Assembly: GCA_041394285.1 (NCBI GenBank) | Contig: JAWKIL010000011.1 | Location: 1-64,000, forward strand | DNA: 64,000 nucleotides | Source of the DNA: CADEDH01 sp041394285 | GTDB taxonomy: Bacteria; Actinomycetota; Acidimicrobiia; Acidimicrobiales; SZUA-35 | Reading direction: 5' to 3' | In this document: positions 34,040 through 42,305 of the stretch, piece after piece | Layout of the letters: each line of letters opens with the position of its first letter | Numbering within the stretch: the stretch's first letter is position 1 | Made by a program: the position numbers and the translations under genes | The notes under the pieces: model-generated | What the model saw: the letters and a program-made list of their open reading frames with translations, nothing else | Told to the model about the DNA's origin: nothing | Databases searched by the model: none

Positions 34040-35315
34040 CCCCGCCCGGTGCCCCCAGGCCGGCCCGGCGGCGCTCGAACTGGCGCCGTTCCGGGCCGTC
34101 GGGGGCGAGCGCCACGGCCCGGTCGTAGGCCGACCGCGCCTCGGTGATCCGGCCCAGCCGGGCCAGCAACTCACCCCGGGTGGTGTGGAAGTAGCGGTAG
34201 TCGCCGAGAGGGAGGCGGTCGACGAGGCGGAGGCCGGCCTCCGGGCCCTCCACCTCGGCCACCGCCACCGCCCGGTTGAGCGCCACCACCGGCGAGCCGG
34301 TGAGGCGTCCCAGCTCGGCGTAGAGCACGGCGATGTGGGCCCAGTCGGGCTCGGGGCGGGTGTGGGCCACGGCGATGGCGGCCTGCAACCCGTAGGGACC
34401 CCGCCCGCCGAGCTCCAGCATCCGGTGGAACACGGCTCGGCCCTCGTCGATCTGGGCCTGGTCCCAGCGGGACCGGTCCTGATCGGCCAGCAGCACCAGC
34501 TCGACCTCATCCTCGCTGTGACCCTCGCTGTGACCCGCGCCGCCGGCCGGCACGAACCGGGCGTGGCGGCGGGAGTCGTGGAGCAGCATGAGGGCCAGGA
34601 GCCCGTGGACCTCGGGCTCGTCGGGCAGCAGCTCGGCCAACGCCCGCCCCAGCCACAACGCCTCGGCCGCCAGATCGGGGCCCGCCCCCTCCCGCCCCGC
34701 CGGCCCTGACGGCCCCGTGGGCCGTGTCCACCCCTGGTTGAACACGAGGTAGACGACGGCCAGCACGGCGGCCAGGCGCTCGGGCCACACGGCCGGGGCC
34801 GGTACCCGGAACGGGATGCCGGCCGCCGCGATCTTCCGCTTGGCCCGCACCAGGCGCTGGGCCATGGTGGGCGCCGGCACCAGGAAGGCCGCCGCGATCT
34901 CCTCGGTGGTGAGCCCACCGAGGGTGCGCAGGGTCAGCGCCACCTGGGCCTCCAGCGCCAGGGCGGGATGGCAGCAGGTGAAGATGAGCTCCAGCCGCTC
35001 GTCCCGGAACGGCGTGCCCCCCACCGCCTCGCCGGGCGCCGGCTCCCGGGCCAGCAACCGGGTCTTGGCCGCCAGGTTCTGGCTGCGGCGGATCCGGTCG
35101 ATGGCCCGGTTGCGGCCGGTGGTGATCAGCCAGGCCCGCTCGTTGGCCGGTGGTCCGAGGCGGGGCCACCGCTCGGCGGCGATGGCGAACGCCTCCTGGG
35201 CCGCCTCCTCGGCCAGGTCGAGGTCGCCCAGCGTGCCTACCAGGGCCGCCACCACCCGGCCCCACTCCCGGCGGAACACGCTCGCCAGGTCGGGCCCGGC
35301 CGACGGCGGGTTCAC
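34026..35315 (-). CDS. ECF42-group RNA polymerase sigma factor with TPR-like C-terminal domain
   Basis: 429 residues. Region 2 and region 4 occupy about 1-175 ('DLAEEAAQEAFAIAAERWP', 'LTTEEIAAAFLVPAPTMAQR'). The following 250 residues, starting at 'FNQGWTRP', are the DUF6596/TPR-like extension that defines ECF42 and takes the place of an anti-sigma factor. The start GTG 35315 overlaps the stop of the DGPF gene by 4 bases (GTGA); a GTG one codon earlier is also in frame. This sigma/DGPF pairing is the standard ECF42 arrangement. Confidence 0.93.
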   Translation of the reverse strand: MNPPSAGPDLASVFRREWGRVVAALVGTLGDLDLAEEAAQEAFAIAAERWPRLGPPANERAWLITTGRNRAIDRIRRSQNLAAKTRLLAREPAPGEAVGGTPFRDERLELIFTCCHPALALEAQVALTLRTLGGLTTEEIAAAFLVPAPTMAQRLVRAKRKIAAAGIPFRVPAPAVWPERLAAVLAVVYLVFNQGWTRPTGPSGPAGREGAGPDLAAEALWLGRALAELLPDEPEVHGLLALMLLHDSRRHARFVPAGGAGHSEGHSEDEVELVLLADQDRSRWDQAQIDEGRAVFHRMLELGGRGPYGLQAAIAVAHTRPEPDWAHIAVLYAELGRLTGSPVVALNRAVAVAEVEGPEAGLRLVDRLPLGDYRYFHTTRGELLARLGRITEARSAYDRAVALAPDGPERRQFERRRAGLGAPGGVRSW

Positions 35316-35671
35316 CACTCCATGACGGGCCGCACCTCGATGGCGCCGCCCAGGCGGGCGGCCGGGATGCGGGCGGCCAGGGCGATGGCGGCGTCGAGAT
35401 CGTCGGCCTCGAAGACGAGATAGCCGTTGATCGACTCCTTGGTGTCGACGAACGGCCCGTCGGTGGTGATCGTGCGACCCCCCTCCACCCGCACCGTGGT
35501 CGCCGTCTCCGGCGGCTGCAGACCCAGCCCGGGGGTGACGCCGGGGGTGGCGTTGATCTCCTGGTAGGCGGCGTAGATCGCCTGCTGTTCCTCGGCCGGG
35601 AGGGCGGCCCAGGCGTCGGGATCGAGCGGGGTGGGGGTGGTGCCCTGGTGGATCAGCAGCATGTACTTCAT
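35312..35671 (-). CDS. YCII/DGPF-domain protein, partner of ECF42 sigma factor
   Basis: 119 residues. Contains the name-giving motif as DGPFVDTKE, and the opening MKYMLLIHQG is typical. Small cytosolic alpha/beta proteins of unknown biochemical role, found as the main target genes of ECF42 sigma factors. GGAGG precedes ATG 35671. First gene of a coupled operon with the sigma gene, behind a promoter that fits ECF42. Confidence 0.92.
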   Translation of the reverse strand: MKYMLLIHQGTTPTPLDPDAWAALPAEEQQAIYAAYQEINATPGVTPGLGLQPPETATTVRVEGGRTITTDGPFVDTKESINGYLVFEADDLDAAIALAARIPAARLGGAIEVRPVMEW

Positions 35672-35716
35672 CACGGTTCCTCCTTGGGAGCCTGCATCTC
35701 GGTTGTCAGCCCAGGA

Positions 35717-35743
35717 GACGAACAGAGCCGGCCCCGATCGACA
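35717..35743 (-). promoter_or_regulatory. ECF42-type promoter driving the DGPF-sigma operon
   Basis: On the minus strand TGTCGA (35743-35738), 17 bases, CGTC (35720-35717). As I recall, ECF42 target promoters carry TGTCGA at -35 and a CG(A/T)C-like -10, so this fits closely. The DGPF start codon is about 38 bases after the predicted start of transcription. Implies that the sigma factor promotes its own operon. Confidence 0.75.
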
Positions 35744-35767
35744 CCTCGGACGAGAAAATCCCGGGAA

Positions 35768-35791
35768 GCCAGTGTGGCGCGCGACACTGGC
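35768..35791. promoter_or_regulatory. Inverted repeat directly before the TauD-type gene
   Basis: GCCAGTGT, eight bases, ACACTGGC: a perfect 8+8 inverted repeat ending 4 bases before the GTG at 35796. It occupies the place of the ribosome site, so it could be an operator over the promoter of a leaderless gene, or an RNA hairpin at the start codon. Confidence 0.45.
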
Positions 35792-35795
35792 TCCT

Positions 35796-36878
35796 GTGGC
35801 CGACGTGACTGCCGAGCGTGAGATTCCCGAGCCCCGGGTGGTGGCCGACCAGCCGGCGTGCTGGATGGCGGCCGACCTGGCCGCCCGCCCCGACTGGGAG
35901 CACCACCTGACCGCCGCCGAGGTGGCCGAGATCGACGCCGCCCTGGCCCGGGCCGCCGGCCGCCACGGGATCGGGGCCCTGGCCCGGTGGACGGCCGACG
36001 ACTTCCCCCTGCCCGGCGTGGCCGATCTGGCCGACCGGGTGCGGCGGGAGCTGGTGGACGGCTCCGGGGTGATGGTCCTCCACGGCTTCCCGGTGGAGCG
36101 GTACACCACCGACGAGCTGCGGGCGGTGTGGTGGGGCCTCGGCCTCCACCTGGGCACGGCGCTCCCCCAGAGCAGCCGGGGCGACCTGATCGGCGACGTC
36201 CGGGACCTCGGCACCGGCATCACGGGCAAGGCCGGGCGGGGCTACACCTCCAACGTGGAGCTGGGCTACCACTCGGACGCGGCCGACGTGACCGCGCTGT
36301 TCTTCCTCCGCCAGGGGGCCACCGGGGGCACGTCGGGCCTGGCCAGCTCGGTGGCGGTGCACAACGAGATCGTCCGCCGCCGACCCGACCTGATGCGGCT
36401 GCTGTACCAGCCGATGCCGGTGAGCTGGCAGAGCAACGAGCTACCGGGCGAGCGGCCGTGGTACCCGATGCCGGTCTACGGCCGGGTCGGCGACGACGTG
36501 GCCTGCGCCTACGTCAGCACCAACCTGCTGCGGGCCCACGAGAACGCCGGCGCCCCGCCCCTCACCGAGGCCCAGATCGAGGCCATCACCTACGTGGGCC
36601 AGGTGGCCCGGGAGCCGGGGTTCGGGCTGGAGCGCCACTTCGGGGCCGGCACCATGCTGTTCTGCAACAACCAGACGGTGTTCCACCTGCGCACCGCGTT
36701 CACCGACGACTCCGACGATCCCGGCGAGCGCCGGCACCTGCTTCGCCTGTTCCTGTGCCTGCCCAACGGGCGTGAGCTGCCGGCCACGTTCGCCGGCTAC
36801 TTCGGCGACGTGCGAGAGGGGGCCCGGCGGGGCGGCTACCCCACACAGGCCCCCGAGCCGGTGTTCCACACGGCGTAG
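35796..36878 (+). CDS. TauD/TfdA-family Fe(II)/2-oxoglutarate dioxygenase-like protein
   Basis: 360 residues from GTG 35796 (GTG 35805 also possible). Jelly-roll dioxygenase with His-x-Asp in 'LGYHSDAADVTALF', distal His in 'NNQTVFHLRTAFTD' and the 2-oxoglutarate Arg in 'RRHLLRLFL'. Family members hydroxylate small acids such as taurine or phenoxyacetates; this long form with 'SNELPGERPWYPMPVY' is of unknown substrate. Divergent from the ECF42 operon. Confidence 0.85.
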   Translation: MADVTAEREIPEPRVVADQPACWMAADLAARPDWEHHLTAAEVAEIDAALARAAGRHGIGALARWTADDFPLPGVADLADRVRRELVDGSGVMVLHGFPVERYTTDELRAVWWGLGLHLGTALPQSSRGDLIGDVRDLGTGITGKAGRGYTSNVELGYHSDAADVTALFFLRQGATGGTSGLASSVAVHNEIVRRRPDLMRLLYQPMPVSWQSNELPGERPWYPMPVYGRVGDDVACAYVSTNLLRAHENAGAPPLTEAQIEAITYVGQVAREPGFGLERHFGAGTMLFCNNQTVFHLRTAFTDDSDDPGERRHLLRLFLCLPNGRELPATFAGYFGDVREGARRGGYPTQAPEPVFHTA

Positions 36879-36884
36879 ACGTCC

Positions 36885-37493
36885 TCAACCGATCTCGCCC
36901 AGGGGCCCGGCGCCGTCGGGGAAGGTACCCGTGTTGAGGATCTGGATCCCGGCATCGTGCTCGCCGTTGAACGGGGTCACGATGGCCGGGCAGCCGGCGG
37001 CCTCGGCGTCCTCCGGCGAGTTGAACCACAGGCCGAGATGGAACTGGTGCACCGGGGCGGTGGCCGGGTTCGACGCGGCGTCGGACCCGTCGTGGACCAC
37101 GGGGGCCGGCACGCCGCCCTTGACCGCCACCGAGAAGGTCTCCTGCGAGAACCGGCCCACGAACGTGCCGTGGGCCTTGCCCTTGTAGTTCGTCTCCAGG
37201 TCACCCTGGTACCACGACAGGCCGAAGGGGGCGTTGGGCACCTGCGTGACGAACAGGTCGAACTCGGTGTCGGCCGGCAGGCCCCGGGCGTCGACCGACA
37301 TGACCTCGACCGGCCCCAGCGAACGGATGGTCACGGTGGCGGTGGCCTCGGGGGCGCAGGTGGCGGCCAGCCCCGCCGTGCGGACCATCTCGAAGCGGTG
37401 CTTGGGGATCGAGGCGTCGGCGGCGGCCACCCCGCCGATCGTGAGGCCGATGGCGCCGACGCCCATGACGGCGGCGCGGGTGAGCTTCTTCAT
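36885..37493 (-). CDS. Secreted protein of unknown function
   Basis: 202 residues from ATG 37493 with GGAGGG upstream. A clear signal peptide (MKKLTRAAVMGVGAIGLTIGG, cleavage probably after AADA near residue 27). The mature part has two cysteines and recurring beta-strand patterns; 'LPADTEFDLFVTQVPNAPFG' and 'HQFHLGLWFNSPEDA' are reminiscent of secreted beta-sandwich proteins. No lipobox, so soluble outside the cell. Converges with the dioxygenase gene (6-base gap). Confidence 0.7.
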   Translation of the reverse strand: MKKLTRAAVMGVGAIGLTIGGVAAADASIPKHRFEMVRTAGLAATCAPEATATVTIRSLGPVEVMSVDARGLPADTEFDLFVTQVPNAPFGLSWYQGDLETNYKGKAHGTFVGRFSQETFSVAVKGGVPAPVVHDGSDAASNPATAPVHQFHLGLWFNSPEDAEAAGCPAIVTPFNGEHDAGIQILNTGTFPDGAGPLGEIG

Positions 37494-37567
37494 GGTGTTC
37501 CCTCCGGGTGACTGCCGGTCGTCGTCGACCGGCATCCCCCTCTACGGGAACAGCCGCCCCGCGGTTC

Positions 37568-38221
37568 TCAGAACTCGGCGTCGAGCTCGTCGATGATGTC
37601 GGGCTCCTCGGCCGCCTTGGCCAACCACTCCTGCATGGCGGGCAGGGCCATGATGGCGTCGCAGTAGGCGCTGAGCTGGCTGTCGAGCTCCAGGCCGTAG
37701 GTGCGGAAGCGGGTGCACACCGGGGCGTACATGGCGTCGGCCACCGTGGGCGTCTCGCCGAACAGGAAGGGCCCGCCCCACCGGTCCAGGCATTCGGACC
37801 AGATGGCCTCGATCCGTTCGATGTCGGCCTCGGCCCCGCTCCACACCTTGAACTGGCTGTAGCTGGCCCGGAGGTTCATGGGCAGGGCCGAGCGCATGTT
37901 GGCGAACCCGGAGTGCATCTCGCCGCTGATCGAGCGGCAGTGGGCCCGGGCCCCGGGGTCCGACGGCAGGAGCCCGGCCTCGGGGTAGCACTCGTGGAGG
38001 TACTCGGCGATGGCCAGCGTGTCCCAGATCTCGGCGCCGTCGACCCGCAGGCACGGCACCCGGAACGACGGGGCGATCAGCAGCAGCTCGGCTCTGGTGT
38101 CGGGATCGTCGCTCTCGAGAAGCTTCTCGTCGAAGTCGAGCCCGGCCAGGCGGCACAACAGCCACCCTCGGAGCGACCACGACCCGTAGTTCCGGCTGGC
38201 GATGGTGAGCGACGGCTTCAT
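37568..38221 (-). CDS. Glutathione S-transferase family protein
   Basis: 217 residues from ATG 38221. Thioredoxin-fold N-terminal domain with 'IASRNYGSWSLRGWLL' (Ser at the catalytic position, zeta/maleylacetoacetate isomerase-like), cis-Pro loop 'SFRVPCLRVDG' and 'DTLAIAEYLHE', then an alpha-helical domain. Actinobacteria generally lack glutathione, so its thiol partner is uncertain; transfer from a proteobacterium is possible. It opens divergently from the PHB depolymerase gene. Confidence 0.85.
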   Translation of the reverse strand: MKPSLTIASRNYGSWSLRGWLLCRLAGLDFDEKLLESDDPDTRAELLLIAPSFRVPCLRVDGAEIWDTLAIAEYLHECYPEAGLLPSDPGARAHCRSISGEMHSGFANMRSALPMNLRASYSQFKVWSGAEADIERIEAIWSECLDRWGGPFLFGETPTVADAMYAPVCTRFRTYGLELDSQLSAYCDAIMALPAMQEWLAKAAEEPDIIDELDAEF

Positions 38222-38312
38222 CGGGCTTCCCCCGGGATAGGCGATGGAGTGTGACGATCCAAGATGGCGGCGATCGCCGTGGGCGATATCGCTGGATGGC
38301 ACCGTCAACGAC

Positions 38313-38328
38313 TTACCACGTATGGTAA
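38313..38328. promoter_or_regulatory. Palindrome TTACCA-N4-TGGTAA upstream of the PHB depolymerase gene
   Basis: A perfect 6+6 inverted repeat around CGTA, 9 bases before the preferred ATG (38337), in a gap only 115 bases long between divergent genes. This is a common form for a TetR-family or PhaR-like operator. It also argues against the ATG at 38322, which lies inside it. Confidence 0.5.
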
Positions 38329-38336
38329 CGAACGTG

Positions 38337-39551
38337 ATGTACGCGCTCTATCAGCAGTATGAGGATTTCGTGAACAGCACGAGTCTCTTCGCTGCCAGCG
38401 TGACGGCCGGCATCGATCTGCTGCCCGAGCCGGCCCGGTCGAGCCTGCCGGTGCGGGCGCTGCGGGCCAACGCCGAGCTGGTCCGCCACACCCGCCTCAG
38501 CCATGCCCGGCCCGATTTCGGGATCGACTCGGTGGAGGTGGCGGGTGAGGAGGTGCCGGTCACCCCCGTCGTCATCGAGTCCACCCCGTTCTGCTCGCTC
38601 GTCCGCTTCGCCAAGGAGACGGCCCTCCCCCAGCCCAAGGTGCTGCTGGTGGCCCCGATGTCGGGGCACTTCGCCACCCTGCTGCGGGAGACCGTCCGCA
38701 CCCTGTCGCGTGACAACGACGTCTACATCACCGACTGGCACAACGCCCGCGACATCCCGCAGGCGGCCGGGCCGTTCGGGCTCGACCACTACGTCGAGCA
38801 CCTGATCCGCTTCATCGAGCGCCTCGGCGACCCGGTGCACGTGGTGGCGGTGTGCCAGCCCTGCGTGCCGGCCCTGGCCGCCGCCTCGCTGCTGGCCCAG
38901 CGCAAGAGCAAGGCCCAGCCCCGCAGCCTCACCCTGATGGCGGGCCCCATCGACACCCGCATCAACCCGTGCAAGGTCAACGAGTTCGCCACCTCCCAGC
39001 CGATCAGCTGGTTCGAGCGCAACCTGATCGCCACCGTGCCCCGCCGCTACCTGGGTTCGGGCCGCCGGGTGTATCCCGGGTTCGTGCAGATCAGCGCGTT
39101 CATGAGCATGAACCTGGACCGCCACGCCAAGGCCCACCTCGAGCTGTGGGGCAACCTGGTGCGCAACGAGACCGAGGCGGCCGAGGCCAAGCGCCACTTC
39201 TACGACGAGTACTACGCCGTGTGCGACCTGCCGAGCGAGTACTACCTGGAGACCGTGCGCCGGGTGTTCCAGGACTACGAGCTGGCCCGGGGCCAGTTCC
39301 GGGTCCACGGCGAGCCGGTCACGCCGTCGGCCATGCGCCGCACGGCACTGCTCACGGTGGAGGGCGAGCGGGACGACATCTGCTCGGTGGGCCAGACCAT
39401 GGCCGCCCACGACCTGTGCACCCGGGTGCAGCCCGCCCGCCGGGCCCATCATCTCCAGGCCGGCGTGGGCCACTACGGCGTGTTCAGCGGCTCCCGCTGG
39501 GACACCGAGATCTACCCCCGGGTCAACAACTTCATCCTGGCCAACGACTGA
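38337..39551 (+). CDS. phaZ: Intracellular polyhydroxyalkanoate (PHB) depolymerase
   Basis: 404 residues. Alpha/beta hydrolase of the PhaZ1 type: the nucleophile is Cys in 'VVAVCQPCVP' (about C173) instead of the lipase-box Ser, as in Ralstonia eutropha PhaZ1 (Cys183). Further family segments are 'LLVAPMSGHFATLLRETV', 'VYITDWHNARDIP' and the His-bearing 'AGVGHYGVFSG'. It degrades stored PHB inside the cell to 3-hydroxybutyrate units. No synthase or phasin is in the window. The last 21 bases, including the stop, are duplicated in tandem. Confidence 0.93.
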   Translation: MYALYQQYEDFVNSTSLFAASVTAGIDLLPEPARSSLPVRALRANAELVRHTRLSHARPDFGIDSVEVAGEEVPVTPVVIESTPFCSLVRFAKETALPQPKVLLVAPMSGHFATLLRETVRTLSRDNDVYITDWHNARDIPQAAGPFGLDHYVEHLIRFIERLGDPVHVVAVCQPCVPALAAASLLAQRKSKAQPRSLTLMAGPIDTRINPCKVNEFATSQPISWFERNLIATVPRRYLGSGRRVYPGFVQISAFMSMNLDRHAKAHLELWGNLVRNETEAAEAKRHFYDEYYAVCDLPSEYYLETVRRVFQDYELARGQFRVHGEPVTPSAMRRTALLTVEGERDDICSVGQTMAAHDLCTRVQPARRAHHLQAGVGHYGVFSGSRWDTEIYPRVNNFILAND

Positions 39552-39572
39552 TTCATCCTGGCCAACGACTGA
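39531..39572. repeat. Exact 21-bp tandem duplication across the phaZ stop codon
   Basis: TTCATCCTGGCCAACGACTGA occurs twice in direct succession (39531-39551 and 39552-39572). The first copy is the true end of phaZ; the second is a non-coding copy with its own stop. The identity implies a recent event such as replication slippage. Confidence 0.95.
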
Positions 39573-39680
39573 GTAGCCCCTTCGGGGACCTGGAGTTTCG
39601 CCTGCGGCGAAACATCCGCCATCCACGTCGCTCCCCTCGACCCATGGGACCTGATCCTCCCCGCCGACATCGCCGCCGAC

Positions 39681-40808
39681 GTGGCCGACGCTGAGGCTGC
39701 CATACGGGATCTCAACGAATCGGGCACCACCCATGCGAGCCTCGAGGGCCTGGCCCGGTTCCTGCTGCGGGCCGAGTCGGTCGGATCGTCCCGCCTCGAG
39801 GGCCTCACCCCAGCTGCCCGCCGTATTGCCGAGGCCGAGCTGTCGTTGGCGATCACCGGTCGGGCCGACGACACGGTTGCCGTCGAGGTGATCGGCAACA
39901 TCGCTGCGATGGAGTCCGCCGTGAGCCTGGCGGCCCGCTCCCAGCGCTTCGGCCTCGACGACCTCCTCTCCGTGCACCGAACGCTGATGGCCAACTCGCC
40001 GACACCGGAGATGGCCGGCAGCATCCGCTCCGTGCAGAACTGGATCGGCGGCAGCTCCTACAACCCGTGCCGGGCCAGCTTCGTGCCCCCACCACCCGAG
40101 CGGCTCCCGGGGTTGCTCGACGACCTGCTCGACTACCTCAACGGCGATCGCCACTCCCCCCTCACCCAGGCGGCGCTCGTCCATGCCCAGTTCGAGACCC
40201 TGCACCCGTTCGCCGACGGCAACGGCCGGACCGGCCGGGCACTGATCCACGTGGTCCTCCGCCGCCGGGGCCTGACTCCCCGGTTCGTCCCCCCCATCAG
40301 CCTGGTGCTGGCAACCTGGGCCACCGACTACGTGGAGGGCTTGACCACCTTCCGTCACCTCTCGCCCCCCGACAGCACCGAACGTTCGACGGCGGCGGCT
40401 TCCTGGCTCCGGGTCTTCGCCACCGCCACCTCGCGGGCCTGTGCCGAGGCCCGCCGCTACAGCCGGCTGGTGGCCGACGTGACCGACGGGTGGCGGGCCG
40501 ACCTGGGGCGGGTACGGGCGAACTCGTCTGTCGATCTTCTGTTGCAGGTGCTGCCCGGTGCGCCGATCGTCACCGTCGAATCCGCTCAAGCGATGACCGG
40601 CCGGTCGAAGGCTCGTACGGCCGAGGCGGTCAACACACTGGCGACGGCCGGGGTGCTCCGGCAGCGCAACATCGGGCGCCAGCGGTCGCGAGTGTTCGAG
40701 GCGACTCGGATCCTCGACCTGTTCACCGGCCTGGAGCGGGCGCTGGCCACCGAGACCGGCGATACCGCAGCCGAGCCGTTGGTGCGGCCGGCACCGGCCC
40801 GCCCGTGA
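39681..40808 (+). CDS. Fic-family protein (probable AMPylator), 5' end unclear
   Basis: 375 residues from GTG 39681. Complete Fic motif HPFADGNGRTGR at about 175-186 and an N-terminal inhibitory helix 'SVGSSRLEGL' (about 33-42), so a class II enzyme whose own Glu blocks ATP until released. A winged-helix-like domain occupies about 290-360. The frame upstream of GTG reads 'HVAPLDPWDLILPADIAAD', family-like, back to the duplicated phaZ end with no start codon. So the N-terminus may have been lost in the same rearrangement. No antitoxin gene nearby. Confidence 0.85.
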   Translation: MADAEAAIRDLNESGTTHASLEGLARFLLRAESVGSSRLEGLTPAARRIAEAELSLAITGRADDTVAVEVIGNIAAMESAVSLAARSQRFGLDDLLSVHRTLMANSPTPEMAGSIRSVQNWIGGSSYNPCRASFVPPPPERLPGLLDDLLDYLNGDRHSPLTQAALVHAQFETLHPFADGNGRTGRALIHVVLRRRGLTPRFVPPISLVLATWATDYVEGLTTFRHLSPPDSTERSTAAASWLRVFATATSRACAEARRYSRLVADVTDGWRADLGRVRANSSVDLLLQVLPGAPIVTVESAQAMTGRSKARTAEAVNTLATAGVLRQRNIGRQRSRVFEATRILDLFTGLERALATETGDTAAEPLVRPAPARP

Positions 40809-40814
40809 GGGCGC

Positions 40815-41498
40815 TCAATACTTCACTCCCACGGCGGCGCAGAGGAAGCGCATGAGGGGGGAGCCGGTGCGGCACAGCTGGCCGAAGTCGGCCAGGAACG
40901 ACGGGGCCGTCACCTGCTTCTGGGTGAGGTCGGCGGTGGCGATGAAGCTCTTGCGCTTCAGATCGTCGATCAGCGGGTGGTCGGCCGTGAACCCCTTGGG
41001 CGGGCGCACCAGCGACTCGCCCCCCAGGGAGAAGGTGGAGGCGAAGGGCTCGGTGCGGGTGGCGCCGATCCACGCCTGCTGATTGGCCGCCATGTGGTCC
41101 CGGATCTGGCCGGCGACGCGGGTCTCGGGCATCCACAGCCCCACCCCCATGAAGCACCGCCCGGGCTCGATGTTGAGATAGAGCCCGGGGGCGTGGGCGT
41201 CGCGGGCCAGCTGGTGGCGGAACTGGACGCCGGTGTTCGTCTTGTACGGCGTCTTGTCGTGAGCGAAGCGGGTGTCCCGCTGGATGCGGAACAGCGAGCC
41301 GCCCACCTTGCGGGCGTCGGCCACCAGGTGGGGCGAGATCTCGGCCAGCTCACCGGTGAAGTCGGTGATGAAATCGAGCGCCGGTTCCCGCACGTGCTCC
41401 TCGTAGCGCTGCTGGTTGGCCTTGAACCACTCCCGGCTGTTGTTGGCGGCCAGGTCCTTCAGGAACCGGAACGTGGCCGGCGTGAAGTACGACGACAT
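40815..41498 (-). CDS. DUF2461 domain-containing protein
   Basis: 227 residues from ATG 41498. The sequence 'FLKDLAANNSREWFKANQQR' and 'TRFAHDKTPYKTNTG' are the DUF2461 (TIGR02453) hallmarks. Cytosolic, single domain, of unknown function and widespread in bacteria and fungi. Converges with the Fic gene (6-base gap). Confidence 0.9.
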   Translation of the reverse strand: MSSYFTPATFRFLKDLAANNSREWFKANQQRYEEHVREPALDFITDFTGELAEISPHLVADARKVGGSLFRIQRDTRFAHDKTPYKTNTGVQFRHQLARDAHAPGLYLNIEPGRCFMGVGLWMPETRVAGQIRDHMAANQQAWIGATRTEPFASTFSLGGESLVRPPKGFTADHPLIDDLKRKSFIATADLTQKQVTAPSFLADFGQLCRTGSPLMRFLCAAVGVKY

Positions 41499-41560
41499 GG
41501 GCGCCACTGTAGGTCCGTCGAGTATCGGGCCGGTTCCGAACATGGATTAGGATCGGTTGG

Positions 41561-42190
41561 ATGTCGACGACCCCCCACTCCGTCCACCGGCGCGTCTACG
41601 ACTGCGAGGCCTTCGAGGACGGCCCCGACCGCATGCGGGTCCGGGGCCACCTGAACGACACCAAGCCCCTCGGGCTGGGCCTGGCCGACGGGGAGCCGAT
41701 GGTGATCCACGACATGTCGATCGAGCTGATCGTCACCCTGCCCAGCTTCACCATCGTCGACGTGATCGCCCAGATGCACGTGCACCCCTACGACATCTGC
41801 CCCGCCGTGTTGGCCGACTACCGCCAGCTGATCGGCCGTTCCGTCACCCGGGGCTACTCCAAGGCCGTGCGGGAGCTCTTCGGCGGCCCCCAGGGCTGCT
41901 CCCACCTGGGCGCCCTCCTCCAGGCCATGGGCCCGGTGGCGGTGCAGGCCAGCTGGGGCATGGCCACCCTGCACGAGCCCCCGGGCGCCACCCTGCGCAC
42001 TGGTGCCGGCCAGGACGAGGACGCCGAGGCCGACCGGCAGCGCCGCCTGGCCATGAACGTCAACACCTGCCACGTCTGGGCCGAGGACGGCCCCCACATG
42101 AAGGCGGTGATGGCCGGCGACAACTCGGGCCGCCCCGAGTGGCTCACCGAGCGCCTGGTCAAGCTGGGCGTCGACCCCGACACGCTGTAA
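41561..42190 (+). CDS. DUF2889 domain-containing protein
   Basis: 209 residues. 'GPQGCSHLGALLQAMGPVAVQ' holds the conserved Cys-x-His-Leu of DUF2889, and 'MSIELIVTLPSFTIVDVIAQ' the paired strands. Function unknown; in other bacteria such genes lie among aromatic or aliphatic acid breakdown genes. Divergent from the DUF2461 gene with 62 bases between starts. The stop is followed at once by a tandem repeat. Confidence 0.85.
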   Translation: MSTTPHSVHRRVYDCEAFEDGPDRMRVRGHLNDTKPLGLGLADGEPMVIHDMSIELIVTLPSFTIVDVIAQMHVHPYDICPAVLADYRQLIGRSVTRGYSKAVRELFGGPQGCSHLGALLQAMGPVAVQASWGMATLHEPPGATLRTGAGQDEDAEADRQRRLAMNVNTCHVWAEDGPHMKAVMAGDNSGRPEWLTERLVKLGVDPDTL

Positions 42191-42246
42191 CAGGGGGCTA
42201 CGCGCCGTACCAGGGGGCTACGCGCCGTACCAGGGGGCTACGCGCC
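42191..42246. repeat. 20-bp unit tandemly repeated 2.8 times
   Basis: CAGGGGGCTACGCGCCGTAC is repeated exactly at 42191-42210 and 42211-42230, with a 16-base partial copy to 42246. It begins one base after the TAA of the DUF2889 gene. The last copy runs into a GGGGGC/GCCCCC hairpin that might end transcription. Confidence 0.95.
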
Positions 42247-42305
42247 CCCGCCGGCTCCCCATCGCCGTCGGGGCCCCAACCCCGCCGGGCGCCTTCGGCG
42301 CGCGC

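Noticed and set aside
38313..40589. Long minus-strand frame opposite phaZ and the Fic gene
   Set aside because: Spans two unrelated good genes and has no recognisable motif.
42191..42246. Possible CRISPR array
   Set aside because: Units follow each other without spacers, and there are fewer than three copies.
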